Part shown: positions 40,112 to 47,301 of the stretch, in pieces
Numbering within the stretch: the stretch's first letter is position 1
How the letters are laid out: each line of letters begins with the position of its first letter
IMG/VR virus record: IMGVR_UViG_3300048837_000354
Span: 1 to 55,173 of that record
Reading direction: 5' to 3' (one strand)
Source: a virus
Length of the DNA: 55,173 bases
Made by a program: the position numbers and the translations under genes
Notes under the pieces: model-generated
The model's input: the letters and a program-made list of their open reading frames with translations, nothing else
Databases searched by the model: none
Told to the model about the DNA's origin: nothing

Positions 40112-40840
40112 TTAGTCGCGGACGCGGATGCGGGCCGCGCCTTGCGTGATGAACTTTCGATTGTTGGCGCGCGAAGGCTTGCCATTGCGCCATGCCGTGA
40201 CCAGGCCGAAGCGTGAGGCAAGTTCGTGTGCCATGTCTTCGCCATATTCGGCCGCGATGCTTTCGGGCGTGTCGTTATCCGAGTAGCAAACCCCGCCAAG
40301 GTATTCCGCTTCCCCGTCTACCGTCTCCCCGTCCACGTCGCACAATTCAACCTTGAGGCAGTGATAGGCCCATTCATCGCGAACCCAGCCGCGCACGTGC
40401 TCGAAGTCCAGGCGGGCCGCTTCGGCCGCAATCTCGCCTTTCGTGGGCTCCCGCATGAATTCGGAAACCGGGCGCGGAATGAACTTGCCTCCGGCATTGT
40501 TGCGCGTGCGCGCGTCCAAGAACATCGCCTTTTCTGCGATACGCTCCCGCAGTGCGGCTAGTTTGTCATCCGACAAACCCCATTCCGCGCGCGCGGTCTT
40601 CGTCGCGGCCTGAACGTCATACGCGTAGATCGTCGCGTAGCGTTCACCGCTTGAAAAGGCAATCTCCCCCGGACCTTTGCCCATGTTGCGATAGTGCCCG
40701 TTGCTTGAGTAGCCCGCGCGGCAAAGTTCACGAACGGGCCCGTGCCCGTCTTCCTCTTCCCAGGGTGCCCCGTGGTCCGTGTCCTGTTCCGAAGTCAGGA
40801 GGAAGGTCAAGCCAAGATAGGTAAACGTATGGTCTTGCAT
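40112..40840 (-). CDS. Unknown protein with a substrate-like conserved C-terminus
   Basis: 242 residues from the ATG at 40838-40840, with GGAG 7 bases upstream (another ATG two codons earlier overlaps the preceding stop). N-terminal beta part (TFTYLGLTFLLTSEQDTDHG, YATIYAYDVQAATKTA) and a C-terminal part with VRDEWAYHCLKVELCDVDGE, YLGGVCYSDNDTPESIAAEY and ASRFGLVTAWRNG. The C-terminal block is, from memory, seen in several unrelated large phages and plasmids, with unknown function. Confidence 0.65.
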   Translation of the reverse strand: MQDHTFTYLGLTFLLTSEQDTDHGAPWEEEDGHGPVRELCRAGYSSNGHYRNMGKGPGEIAFSSGERYATIYAYDVQAATKTARAEWGLSDDKLAALRERIAEKAMFLDARTRNNAGGKFIPRPVSEFMREPTKGEIAAEAARLDFEHVRGWVRDEWAYHCLKVELCDVDGETVDGEAEYLGGVCYSDNDTPESIAAEYGEDMAHELASRFGLVTAWRNGKPSRANNRKFITQGAARIRVRD

Positions 40841-40842
40841 GG

Positions 40843-41004
40843 TCATTCTCCGTCTTCGTCTTTGCACGCGTCGCACGCGTTGCAGGACCAGCAATACCGA
40901 CATCCACAATCGTGGCCTCCACAATCGCAGCAGTTAAACATCCGCTCACACGTATGGGCGTTGTGTTCGATTTCCAGGCGTTCGCATTTTTCGTTAGCAG
41001 CCAT
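40843..41004 (-). CDS. 53-residue cysteine-rich protein
   Basis: ATG at 41002-41004 with GGAGG 7 bases upstream; stop overlaps the next gene. Eleven of 53 residues are Cys, mostly between 25 and 47: NCCDCGG, DCGCRYCWSC, ACDACKDEDGE. Such spacing predicts two or more zinc sites, or a redox or metal-storage role. Phage proteins of this size with this density are rare. Function unknown. Confidence 0.75.
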   Translation of the reverse strand: MAANEKCERLEIEHNAHTCERMFNCCDCGGHDCGCRYCWSCNACDACKDEDGE

Positions 41005-41006
41005 GA

Positions 41007-41969
41007 TCACGCCTCCTTGTATTCAGGCAGGCCGAACGTGGGCGCGATGCGCGCAAGCTCGGAGAATTCCAGCACGTGACAGCCCACGACCAAACCGCCG
41101 TCCGCGCGAATCTCCCGCAAGGTGAAGTCACCCACGGAAGCGAAGCCGGAGCCGCGTTCCGTGCTCACGGACTGCAACGCTTCACCCTTGCGCCTGCAAT
41201 TGCACGCGGCCTGCCACAAACCAGGCGCAACGGAAACAGGCACGGACGCGCCGCGCGATGTCTCGATCATGCCGCCTTTCACGCGTAGCAGCGTGACCGC
41301 GCCCGCGCGATACGGAAGCGTAACGGCCGCGCCACTGAGCCATGCGGCCTCCTTGGCGGCATAGTCCAAGGATTCCAGGCGCGTACGTTCCGCGCGTTCG
41401 GCCTTGCGCGCGGCCGATTCTTTCGCTCGCTCCTTGCTTGCCTTGTCGGCCTTGGCTTTCGCTTCGGCGAGTAGCGCGGGGGTTACCGGCTCGATCACGG
41501 GCGCGGGAAGATTGAAAGTCTGCGCGTAAACGCGCGCACCGTGGGCGAGTGTTTCCGCTACATCCAGCAGCCACGCGGCATTACTGCGCGCGCGGGAGGC
41601 TTTCACGATTGCAGCATCGCGACGCGTGAGCATGTCGGCGACGTTGCGCGCGTGGGCGTCCGCCTCCTCCGCCAGCACGTCGGGCACGTTGAAAATGTAA
41701 ACGTTGTCCGGAATGGCATGCCTTGCGTAGTTCAAATGTTTGGCGGTCGCGTTGGAATAGGTGTCCGTAGTGAACAGGCACACATGCATGGTCCGGAACG
41801 GGCCGGGAGCGGCTCCCACGTTGGCATAAACGCCTTCCGGCATCATGTGTGCGATTGGGAAATGCGGCCCGTAGGAATAGATTACAGGGCCTTCAAAGTA
41901 GAAGTTAGAACCGCGTGCCGCGTTGCGGGATTGTGCGGCCCAAAGGTGGGCGACGTTGGTATTGTTCAT
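41007..41969 (-). CDS. Unknown protein with basic coiled-coil centre
   Basis: 320 residues. N-terminal domain (about 1-80): VAHLWAAQSRNAARGSNFYF, EGPVIYSYGPHFPIAHMM, TDTYSNATAKHLNYARHA. A Lys/Ala/Glu coiled coil lies at about 165-205 and a C-terminal domain contains GSGFASVGDFTLREI and GGLVVGCHVLEFSELARIAP. From memory the N-terminal domain recurs in phages and plasmids as a protein of unknown function. GGAG lies before the ATG. It is the largest gene of this operon and a candidate anti-defence factor by context only. Confidence 0.7.
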   Translation of the reverse strand: MNNTNVAHLWAAQSRNAARGSNFYFEGPVIYSYGPHFPIAHMMPEGVYANVGAAPGPFRTMHVCLFTTDTYSNATAKHLNYARHAIPDNVYIFNVPDVLAEEADAHARNVADMLTRRDAAIVKASRARSNAAWLLDVAETLAHGARVYAQTFNLPAPVIEPVTPALLAEAKAKADKASKERAKESAARKAERAERTRLESLDYAAKEAAWLSGAAVTLPYRAGAVTLLRVKGGMIETSRGASVPVSVAPGLWQAACNCRRKGEALQSVSTERGSGFASVGDFTLREIRADGGLVVGCHVLEFSELARIAPTFGLPEYKEA

Positions 41970-41993
41970 TTGTTATTCTCCGGTCAGGAAGGG

Positions 41994-42164
41994 TTAGCGA
42001 TGACGGAAATAGAAAGCGGACAGCGTAGCGACCGCGTAGAAAACGCCAGCCGCAATCAAACCGGCCGGGCCTATGAACTTGTAAATGCCGCTCACTGCCG
42101 CGACCGCCACAAGAAACGCGGCACCAGTGAGGATGAAACAGGCGTCAAGGTCTCGCTGGGTCAC
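41994..42164 (-). CDS. Small membrane protein, 56 residues
   Basis: GTG start at 42162-42164 overlapping the upstream stop (GTGA), with GGAG 8 bases upstream. Two hydrophobic segments: ACFILTGAAFLVAVAAVSGI and GPAGLIAAGVFYAVATLSAF, with basic ends FYFRHR. Unknown. Confidence 0.65.
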   Translation of the reverse strand: MTQRDLDACFILTGAAFLVAVAAVSGIYKFIGPAGLIAAGVFYAVATLSAFYFRHR

Positions 42165-42481
42165 TTCACGGTCTCCAATTGCCGAGCGGAAAAGAAAGCG
42201 GACGCGCTAGCCTCTTCGGCGACCGCGATAGCTGAAATGTAGCGCGCGGCAGGCGGCAGGCCGTCGGCCGCAATCATCGCGCGTTCGCAAATTTCCGCGT
42301 CGCGGATGATCAACGCGCGCAGATGTTCGCGCTTCGCTTCTTGCTGCGCGTTGAAGTCTGCCAACGCTTCACGGGCCGCGATGATAGACACGGCACGAAC
42401 ACTGCGAATTGTGCCGCCCGGCTTGTCTACGTCGCCGACAATGGCGCGCAACGCGTTTGCGAGCTTGGTTTCAGTATTCAC
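42161..42481 (-). CDS. Small helical unknown protein
   Basis: 106 residues from a GTG (42479-42481) that overlaps the upstream stop and has GGAG 8 bases upstream. Helical with TKLANALRAIVGDVDK, AREALADFNAQQEAKREHL and EEASASAFFSARQLETVK. Probably all-alpha. Unknown function. Confidence 0.65.
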   Translation of the reverse strand: MNTETKLANALRAIVGDVDKPGGTIRSVRAVSIIAAREALADFNAQQEAKREHLRALIIRDAEICERAMIAADGLPPAARYISAIAVAEEASASAFFSARQLETVK

Positions 42482-43221
42482 GCCGTACGCTCCCGCATCG
42501 CGTCCCAACGCGTGATGAACTCGCCGAGCCATACACCGTGTACGGCCCGCTGTTCGCCCGTGAGGATCACAGACAATTCATCTGCGGACATGGCCGGCAG
42601 TCCGTGCCCGTCACAATAGGCGACGTATTCCGCGACAAGGTCCGGCTCCGATTCTGCGACCGGGCCGCCAAGGAGCGGGTTAGCCATGTCCCACGCCTTA
42701 TTCCAAAGTTCCACGGCCGCATCCGTCATGCCGGCTTCAAGGTCGGGCAACGCCTCCTTGCCTTCATGCTTAAACGCGGCGGCCATCGCCATGTTCGCGT
42801 CGCAGTACTCGTGTTCCGCATTGCGGCCCGGTTCGGCCGCGTTCAATGCGCGCATTTCCTGCCATTCGGAAGGCGTGAGCCATTCTTGCAGCACGCGCGC
42901 GAACGTGACCGCGATTTGTGCCGCGTCCGCGTCTTCCGGCTTGGCATCGTGGTAGAACTCGCACGACGCCCATGCGTACAGGTGGAGTTCCAATTCTGCA
43001 AGGCGGGCGCGCGGCATGATCCAATCTTCACGGCCCAGCAGCAGATAAACCGTCTCGCCGTTGTCTTCAATGTAGAGACTCCCGTCATCGTACACAAAAC
43101 CGGCTTGTGGCTCCGTGCGGTCTTCAAGGCCCGCGCAGTAATCGAAGCCCGACACCTTGGAGAATTCCAGCAGGTCGGGAACGTGGCGACGCGTGGCTTG
43201 GAAAGCGGCAAAGTTTTTCAT
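42478..43221 (-). CDS. Acidic unknown protein
   Basis: 247 residues from the ATG at 43219-43221, with GGAG 9 bases upstream; an earlier ATG has no ribosome site. Strongly acidic with segments VPDLLEFSKVSGFDYCAG, GSLYIEDNGETVYLLLGRE, ALNAAEPGRNAEHEYCDAN and FITRWDAMRERTA. The high negative charge could be DNA mimicry, as in some anti-restriction proteins, but the sequence does not prove it. Confidence 0.65.
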   Translation of the reverse strand: MKNFAAFQATRRHVPDLLEFSKVSGFDYCAGLEDRTEPQAGFVYDDGSLYIEDNGETVYLLLGREDWIMPRARLAELELHLYAWASCEFYHDAKPEDADAAQIAVTFARVLQEWLTPSEWQEMRALNAAEPGRNAEHEYCDANMAMAAAFKHEGKEALPDLEAGMTDAAVELWNKAWDMANPLLGGPVAESEPDLVAEYVAYCDGHGLPAMSADELSVILTGEQRAVHGVWLGEFITRWDAMRERTA

Positions 43222-43222
43222 G

Positions 43223-43309
43223 TCAAAACGCTCCATTGGTGAGATACAGGAAGGCGACCGCGACGAACGCGATAAGAATTTCGATTAGATCAAACCGGAT
43301 GCGGCGCAT
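43223..43309 (-). CDS. 28-residue membrane peptide
   Basis: ATG (43307-43309) shares a base with the upstream stop (TAATG), giving translational coupling without its own ribosome site. Basic start (MRRIRFDLIE) then one hydrophobic segment (ILIAFVAVAFLYLTNGAF). Small size limits confidence. Confidence 0.4.
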   Translation of the reverse strand: MRRIRFDLIEILIAFVAVAFLYLTNGAF

Positions 43310-43566
43310 TAGAAAATCGCCTTACCCGTGATGCCGCTATTGTCGGCGAAGACTTCGCAACGGATGCGACGCGCGGACAATTCACGCTTGGCCGCAATCG
43401 CGGGCGATTCAAACGTGACGCGGGACGGGGAAGCGAAGACCGCGCGGTTAAGACGCTCGCGCCACGTGCCGCCCTTGGCACGCGTGCCAACGTCGCAACG
43501 CGCCACAACGAGCGCGGCTTGCTGCGGGAAGTGTTCGGCGAGAAAAGCGGCGATGAAGTGAAACAT
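43309..43566 (-). CDS. First gene of the leftward small-gene operon, unknown
   Basis: 85 residues from the ATG at 43564-43566, with GGAG 8 bases upstream. N-terminal helix FHFIAAFLAEHFPQQAALVV, then a basic part (KGGTWRERLNRAVFASPSRV, SARRIRCEVFADNSGITG). It lies just downstream of a TTGACA promoter. Unknown; first-position early genes often encode host-takeover proteins. Confidence 0.65.
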   Translation of the reverse strand: MFHFIAAFLAEHFPQQAALVVARCDVGTRAKGGTWRERLNRAVFASPSRVTFESPAIAAKRELSARRIRCEVFADNSGITGKAIF

Positions 43567-43627
43567 GGCGCGGTCTCCTTGAGTGATTGGGGCCGCCGTG
43601 CTGGCCGGTCCCCTTTGGTGGGGAAAC

Positions 43628-43655
43628 ATTCTCACGGCAGGCCCTAGGGTGTCAA
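43628..43655 (-). promoter_or_regulatory. Leftward promoter for the 43566-38899 operon
   Basis: TTGACA on the minus strand (43650-43655), 16 bases, then GAGAAT (43628-43633). The -35 is perfect and the -10 weak, so an activator may be involved. Confidence 0.55.
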
Positions 43656-43725
43656 GCATTGCGTTAGGCGCTATTTAACCCCCGTTTAGGAAGACCGGAA
43701 ACCCCTTGTTTTCTAGTGCCTAGCG

Positions 43726-43823
43726 ATAGGTCAGGCAGGCCCGCCCAGGCGGCACACCCCTAGCCCGACACCCCGCCACGGGCAAACCGCGCAAGGCGGG
43801 ATTGCCTGCCAATAGGTCAGGCA
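43726..43823. repeat. 12-bp direct repeat ATAGGTCAGGCA
   Basis: Exact copies at 43726-43737 and 43812-43823, 86 bp apart, in the gap upstream of the leftward promoter. Possible protein-binding sites. Confidence 0.7.
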
Positions 43824-44023
43824 CACGATTACCAGGAGCGAAGGAAGGCACCCCGCGCGGCCCACGGCAGGCCGATAGCCCGACACGCGCGGACGCCCAC
43901 GGGCAACGCTTGGCCGCGACCACGGGCCGCGCCTTGAGCCTAGACGGGCACACCCCGGACGGCAGGCGCGCGCGCGTTGCGACGTGGCCGGAAACCGGAC
44001 ACATATAGGCGTGTCGCGGTGAT

Positions 44024-44080
44024 CGTGAAACATTCACCTGTGGAACCGTGGAACAACTACAGGTGTAGTTCGTGAAACAT
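44024..44080. repeat. CGTGAAACAT pair around a palindrome
   Basis: Direct copies at 44024-44033 and 44071-44080, 47 bp apart. A 16-bp near-palindrome AACTACA-GG-TGTAGTT (44055-44070) lies between them, with an adjacent GTGGAAC pair. This has the make-up of a phage operator region. Confidence 0.75.
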
Positions 44081-44159
44081 CCCGGTTTCGGTTGCGCCCT
44101 GGATGCAACCCCGCCTGGCCTGGGGCCTCAGTAGCCCGCGCCCTGGCGCTCAGTAGGCG

Positions 44160-44430
44160 GGACTTCGGGGACTTCGCAAGACCCCCAAGACCCCTGGCAC
44201 CGGGCGGACTTCGGCGACCTCGCGAGACCCCTCCCTGGGGGCTTGCGACGCGGACGCAAAACGTCGCTCGCCCTGGGCGCACGGGACTTCGGGGGTGCCG
44301 CGAGACCTCTGGACTTCGGGACCCTGGCGAGACCCCGCCTGGCGCGAGCGAAGAAAGTTGTTGACAACGTCGCAAACTGGCGTACATTACGTCAGGCACA
44401 ACCTCTCAACCCACACACCAAGGACTTCGG
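44160..44430. repeat. GGACTTCGG repeat series
   Basis: GGACTTCGG at 44160, 44206, 44284, 44311 and 44422, the first four followed by variants of GCGAGACC(C/T)C. The fifth copy ends directly at the start codon of the first rightward gene, where it takes the place of a ribosome site. The copies straddle the rightward promoter. Confidence 0.7.
44361..44388 (+). promoter_or_regulatory. Rightward promoter P1
   Basis: TTGACA (44361-44366), 16-base spacer, TACATT (44383-44388). The 11-base word ACGTCGCAAAC directly follows the -35 and is repeated in the second rightward promoter at 51783-51793. Confidence 0.72.
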
Positions 44431-44769
44431 ATGCACAGCAAGACCCCCGGCAAGAAGACGGTCAAGACCGCAAACCAGCCCCGCCGAGGCCGCGTCACCG
44501 GCTCGACCACGGAACAGATCGACCGGCTGCAGCCCGGCGAGTCGATCAGCGTCACGCAACGGTTCGAGGTCGGCAACCCCGCCCACGGTGGCGACGACAT
44601 CAAGGCCGCCGCCGTCACGATGCGCTCGACGCTGGGCTCCTACGTCCAGCGGGTGATGGCCGACGGCGACGGCCTGGACATGCGTGAGTACCGCACCGAG
44701 AGCGGGACGTTCGTGACCGACGACAAGACCGGCATCATGTTGGTCGTGGTGCTCACCCGGATTTCGTAA
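44431..44769 (+). CDS. First gene of the rightward small-gene operon, unknown
   Basis: 112 residues. Basic N-terminus (KTPGKKTVKTANQPRRGRV) then a mixed domain: QIDRLQPGESISVTQRFEVG, AAAVTMRSTLGSYVQRVMAD, GTFVTDDKTGIMLVVVLTR. It is preceded by promoter P1 and a GGACTTCGG copy in place of a ribosome site. The fold resembles nothing I can name. As the promoter-proximal gene it is likely expressed first after infection. Confidence 0.7.
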   Translation: MHSKTPGKKTVKTANQPRRGRVTGSTTEQIDRLQPGESISVTQRFEVGNPAHGGDDIKAAAVTMRSTLGSYVQRVMADGDGLDMREYRTESGTFVTDDKTGIMLVVVLTRIS

Positions 44770-44869
44770 GGCACTTGCGCTCAGGCCGCAAACGTGAAAA
44801 TGTTTGACCCTGACGTTTAGGCGATTTTGAAAAGGCCGTACCACCCTAATTCCCTGACCGGAGATTTCC

Positions 44870-45106
44870 ATGTTCGAGCCCGTACGCCGCCCGATCTACC
44901 AGGCGATCACCAGTTTTGAAGAACTGCGCGCTGCGCGAGACGCCCACAAGGCCATCGAGTGTCGGTTGCGCACACCGCTGATGGGTGCATCCGGAGACTG
45001 GAACCGGAGCGGGCACTCCGGAGACCGCTTGTCGCGAATCCCCGTGTGCGACGAACTTCTGCGTTCGGACTTCCGGGCGTTGGAGTACCGCGTGGTGGTT
45101 GAGTGA
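44870..45106 (+). CDS. Small unknown protein
   Basis: 78 residues with GGAG 7 bases before the ATG. Residues PIYQAITSFEELRAARDAHK and SRIPVCDELLRSDFRALEYR; basic and helical. The 100-bp gap before it has no clear promoter; one short inverted repeat (CAAAC/GTTTG) is visible. The stop shares a base with a tiny following ORF. Confidence 0.65.
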   Translation: MFEPVRRPIYQAITSFEELRAARDAHKAIECRLRTPLMGASGDWNRSGHSGDRLSRIPVCDELLRSDFRALEYRVVVE

Positions 45107-45171
45107 TGGCGAAGCACCGCGACCAGAAGAGCCCGTTCCCCCCGCCGCACGTTGCCGGTGCAATACGGTGA
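45106..45171 (+). CDS. Possible 21-residue peptide
   Basis: ATG overlaps the preceding stop (TGATG) and the ORF MAKHRDQKSPFPPPHVAGAI ends at 45171, overlapping the next gene. It may be a translational bridge rather than a functional product. Confidence 0.3.
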   Translation: MAKHRDQKSPFPPPHVAGAIR

Positions 45172-45520
45172 CGACCTGCAGCCGACGATGCCAGCGGAAG
45201 TGGAGCGGATTCTCAGCAGCAAGTACGAGCCGGACCTGCCTGTCGTGTCCACCTGGGAAGATCGAGCGGGTAGGAAGGTAGACGTTGGAGTGCTCGACTG
45301 GATCAGGGAGGAACTGCTGCAGTTCAAGGCCCCGCCGAGCAAAGGATTGCGGATCGTCTACGGCCCTTCGTTTGTGTACGGGGTAGCGCGCGTCCTCAAG
45401 ATCGAACCGCAGGAAGCGTTCGACCTGTTGCAGATCGTGTACCCGAAAGGCGAATACCTCGGACCCGTTCGCTACGTCGATGCGATTCCGTTTGACCCAA
45501 CCGTTTCGCCCACTGTGTAA
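45152..45520 (+). CDS. Unknown protein
   Basis: 122 residues if the TTG at 45152 is used; GTG at 45158 and ATG at 45188 are alternatives, and none has a clear ribosome site. Contents: MPAEVERILSSKYEPDLPVV, VDVGVLDWIREELLQFK, YGPSFVYGVARVLKIEPQEA, FDLLQIVYPKGEYLGPVRY. The segment ARVLKIEPQEAFDLLQIVYP is consistent with an EF-hand-less helical pair. Function unknown. Confidence 0.6.
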   Translation: MPVQYGDDLQPTMPAEVERILSSKYEPDLPVVSTWEDRAGRKVDVGVLDWIREELLQFKAPPSKGLRIVYGPSFVYGVARVLKIEPQEAFDLLQIVYPKGEYLGPVRYVDAIPFDPTVSPTV

Positions 45521-45544
45521 GCGCGTACCACCCTGGAGCGCACC

Positions 45545-45823
45545 ATGCCGACGATCCCGCACAACGAAGAGAACAGCGCCAAGATGCGAGCAGTCGCCGA
45601 GTATCTGACCGGCACGTGCCAATCGCTCGACGCCGCGTTGGAGGGAGAGTTCGGCGAAGACGTAAGCCTCACCGACTTCGACACCACGCTGCTGCACGAA
45701 CTCGACGACATGACGATGGTGTGCGAAGACTGCATCTGGTGGTACGAGACTCACGAACTCAACGATGACCAGAAGTGCAGTGATTGCGCGCCTTCCGAAG
45801 ACGACGACGAAAACGAAGACTGA
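45545..45823 (+). CDS. Acidic protein with C-terminal zinc-ribbon-like motif
   Basis: 92 residues. N-terminal helical part (KMRAVAEYLTGTCQSLDAAL), then VCEDCIWWYETHELNDDQKC followed by SDC: two CxxC pairs separated by about 17 residues, a likely zinc ribbon. The C-terminus is a poly-Asp/Glu tail (DDDENED). Acidity and zinc ribbon suggest protein-protein contact with host transcription or defence proteins (inference). Confidence 0.68.
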   Translation: MPTIPHNEENSAKMRAVAEYLTGTCQSLDAALEGEFGEDVSLTDFDTTLLHELDDMTMVCEDCIWWYETHELNDDQKCSDCAPSEDDDENED

Positions 45824-45846
45824 TCAACCCTGACCCGGACACCCGA

Positions 45847-46146
45847 ATGAACAAGACCATTAGCATCGGCGACATCTTCACCGAGCAAGACCTGACCAAG
45901 GCCGCCGAGATCATGGGCGAGGCCGAACTGCACGACGTGGCCCGCCGCATCGACGAGGAAGTCGTGACGCCGGTCCTGCCGCGCATCGACGAAAAGACCG
46001 GCCAGAAGAACCACGCCCGCTACTGGGCGTACGCGCTGATCCACGTGATCACCGAGTACGCCGGGCACATGGAGAAGAGCGACGACCCGAATTACAGCGA
46101 CGGCGTCTTCTCGGTCCACGATCACAGCGACGCCACCCGCCACTGA
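45847..46146 (+). CDS. Small unknown protein
   Basis: 99 residues from the ATG at 45847. SIGDIFTEQDLTKAAEIMGE, ELHDVARRIDEEVVTPVLPR, RYWAYALIHVITEYAGHME and a His-rich end (SVHDHSDATRH). All-helical by appearance. The upstream extension of the frame is Arg-rich and lacks a ribosome site. Confidence 0.65.
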   Translation: MNKTISIGDIFTEQDLTKAAEIMGEAELHDVARRIDEEVVTPVLPRIDEKTGQKNHARYWAYALIHVITEYAGHMEKSDDPNYSDGVFSVHDHSDATRH

Positions 46147-46159
46147 CCCGGAGAACAAC

Positions 46160-47050
46160 ATGAAAGCTGGCATCTACCGCACACCCAACGGCAACCTGAT
46201 CTACGTTGCCAAGGACCGCACCATCAAGGCCAACACGCTGTCCCCGTCGTCGTGGCCCGGCACCAAAGTCAAAACGGAAGCCAACGGCGCACGCGTGGTC
46301 GTAGATGTCGGCGGCAGCGACCACGTGTGTCACCGCGTCGCCGACGTGCCGAACGGCTGCACCGATCCGCAGGCCGCGCTCACCGCCTACCTGGTCGAAG
46401 TGGAGCGGGAGATCGTGGCGATCTTCGGCGAGGGAGAAGACACGCCCGAGACGCTGGCCTTGCGAGACAAGATCGAGAAGATCAAGCGTGCGGAAGACCC
46501 CGACAAGCCGCGCATCTCCGGTTGCGCGGCGCAACTCCTGCTGCAAGAGGGAAAGGCCGAAGAGATGATCGAAGCGATCCACGCCAACCTGATCGCCCGA
46601 GGCGCGGTCCACGTGGCGCACGGCGAATACATGCTGCCGAAGGGTGCCGGCAAGTCGGGCTTCGCGACCGGCGGCCCCGTTGGCATCAAGGACAACGAAG
46701 TGCCGGCGATCCTGTCGCGCGGCCAGTGCATCCCGGCCACCGACCGCACCGAAGAGAAGACGGCCCGCCTCTCGGCCGGCGCGGAGTCGGGCGTCCCCGA
46801 GGCGTGGCGCAACGTCAAGAACGCAGACCAGTACAAGGACCTGCAGTTCGAGATGGAACGCGTCGCGATGCAGGCCAGGGGTTTTCGCCTCTGCCACGCC
46901 AAGAGCGCCCGCAAGCACAAGAAGAACGGCGACGACGTTCGCCCGTCTGGGCACAAGCCGGGTGCGTATTACTGGCGGGCGAAGCCGACGCAGCGCACCG
47001 TGCTCGTCAAACACCGCTTCGGAACGTCCGAACTTCCCGAAGCGATCTGA
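46160..47050 (+). CDS. Unknown protein with a tape-measure-like C-terminal motif
   Basis: 296 residues, start preceded by CCGGAGAAC. N-terminal domain GIYRTPNGNLIYVAKD; middle CAAQLLLQEGKAEEMIEAIH; then GFATGGPVGIKDNEVPAILS followed by RGQ, a motif otherwise typical of tape measure C-termini (compare NEVATILEKGE in this genome's tape measure). The C-terminus is basic with a beta end (GAYYWRAKPTQRTVLVKHRF). The gene is early-side, so it is not a tail gene by position. Function unknown. Confidence 0.7.
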   Translation: MKAGIYRTPNGNLIYVAKDRTIKANTLSPSSWPGTKVKTEANGARVVVDVGGSDHVCHRVADVPNGCTDPQAALTAYLVEVEREIVAIFGEGEDTPETLALRDKIEKIKRAEDPDKPRISGCAAQLLLQEGKAEEMIEAIHANLIARGAVHVAHGEYMLPKGAGKSGFATGGPVGIKDNEVPAILSRGQCIPATDRTEEKTARLSAGAESGVPEAWRNVKNADQYKDLQFEMERVAMQARGFRLCHAKSARKHKKNGDDVRPSGHKPGAYYWRAKPTQRTVLVKHRFGTSELPEAI

Positions 47051-47073
47051 TCCACCACCCAAGGAGAATCACC

Positions 47074-47301
47074 ATGCCTCAGCAGTACAGCTTTGAAGTG
47101 TTCCTCGGTAAGCCGAAGAAGGGCCAGCGCACGCAGACCTACTTCCGCATCCGTCACCCCAACGGCCAGGTCGTCGCGCAGAGCGAGGGCTACAACAACA
47201 CGAACGACGCCTGCGACACCATCACCGGGATCGTCAAGAACATCGGCACCGCGAAGATCGTGCTGATGGGCGAACTGGGTAAGCAGAAGGAGGACGCGTA
47301 A
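47074..47301 (+). CDS. YegP-like (DUF1508) small protein
   Basis: 75 residues with AAGGAG 8 bases upstream. SFEVFLGKPKKGQRTQTYFR, IRHPNGQVVAQSEGYNNTND and GIVKNIGTAKIVLMGELG follow the DUF1508 pattern F-x-x-x-NG-x-(I/V)-(I/V)-x-(S/Q)-E-G-Y. This fold is common in bacteria and phages and its role is unclear. Confidence 0.75.
   Translation: MPQQYSFEVFLGKPKKGQRTQTYFRIRHPNGQVVAQSEGYNNTNDACDTITGIVKNIGTAKIVLMGELGKQKEDA

Larger units (their letters stand above)
43567..44430. promoter_or_regulatory. Divergent control region between the two small-gene operons
   Basis: 864 bp without a supported gene. It holds a leftward promoter (43628-43655), a 12-bp direct repeat, a 10-bp repeat pair around a 16-bp palindrome, five GGACTTCGG repeats and a rightward promoter (44361-44388), listed separately. 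The open frames here are repeat-driven and lack ribosome sites. It may also be a second origin or recombination region. Confidence 0.7.

Noticed and set aside
44092-44364. 90-residue plus-strand frame
   Set aside because: Repeats of RRDFGDFARPPRP type follow directly from the GGACTTCGG DNA repeats; no ribosome site.
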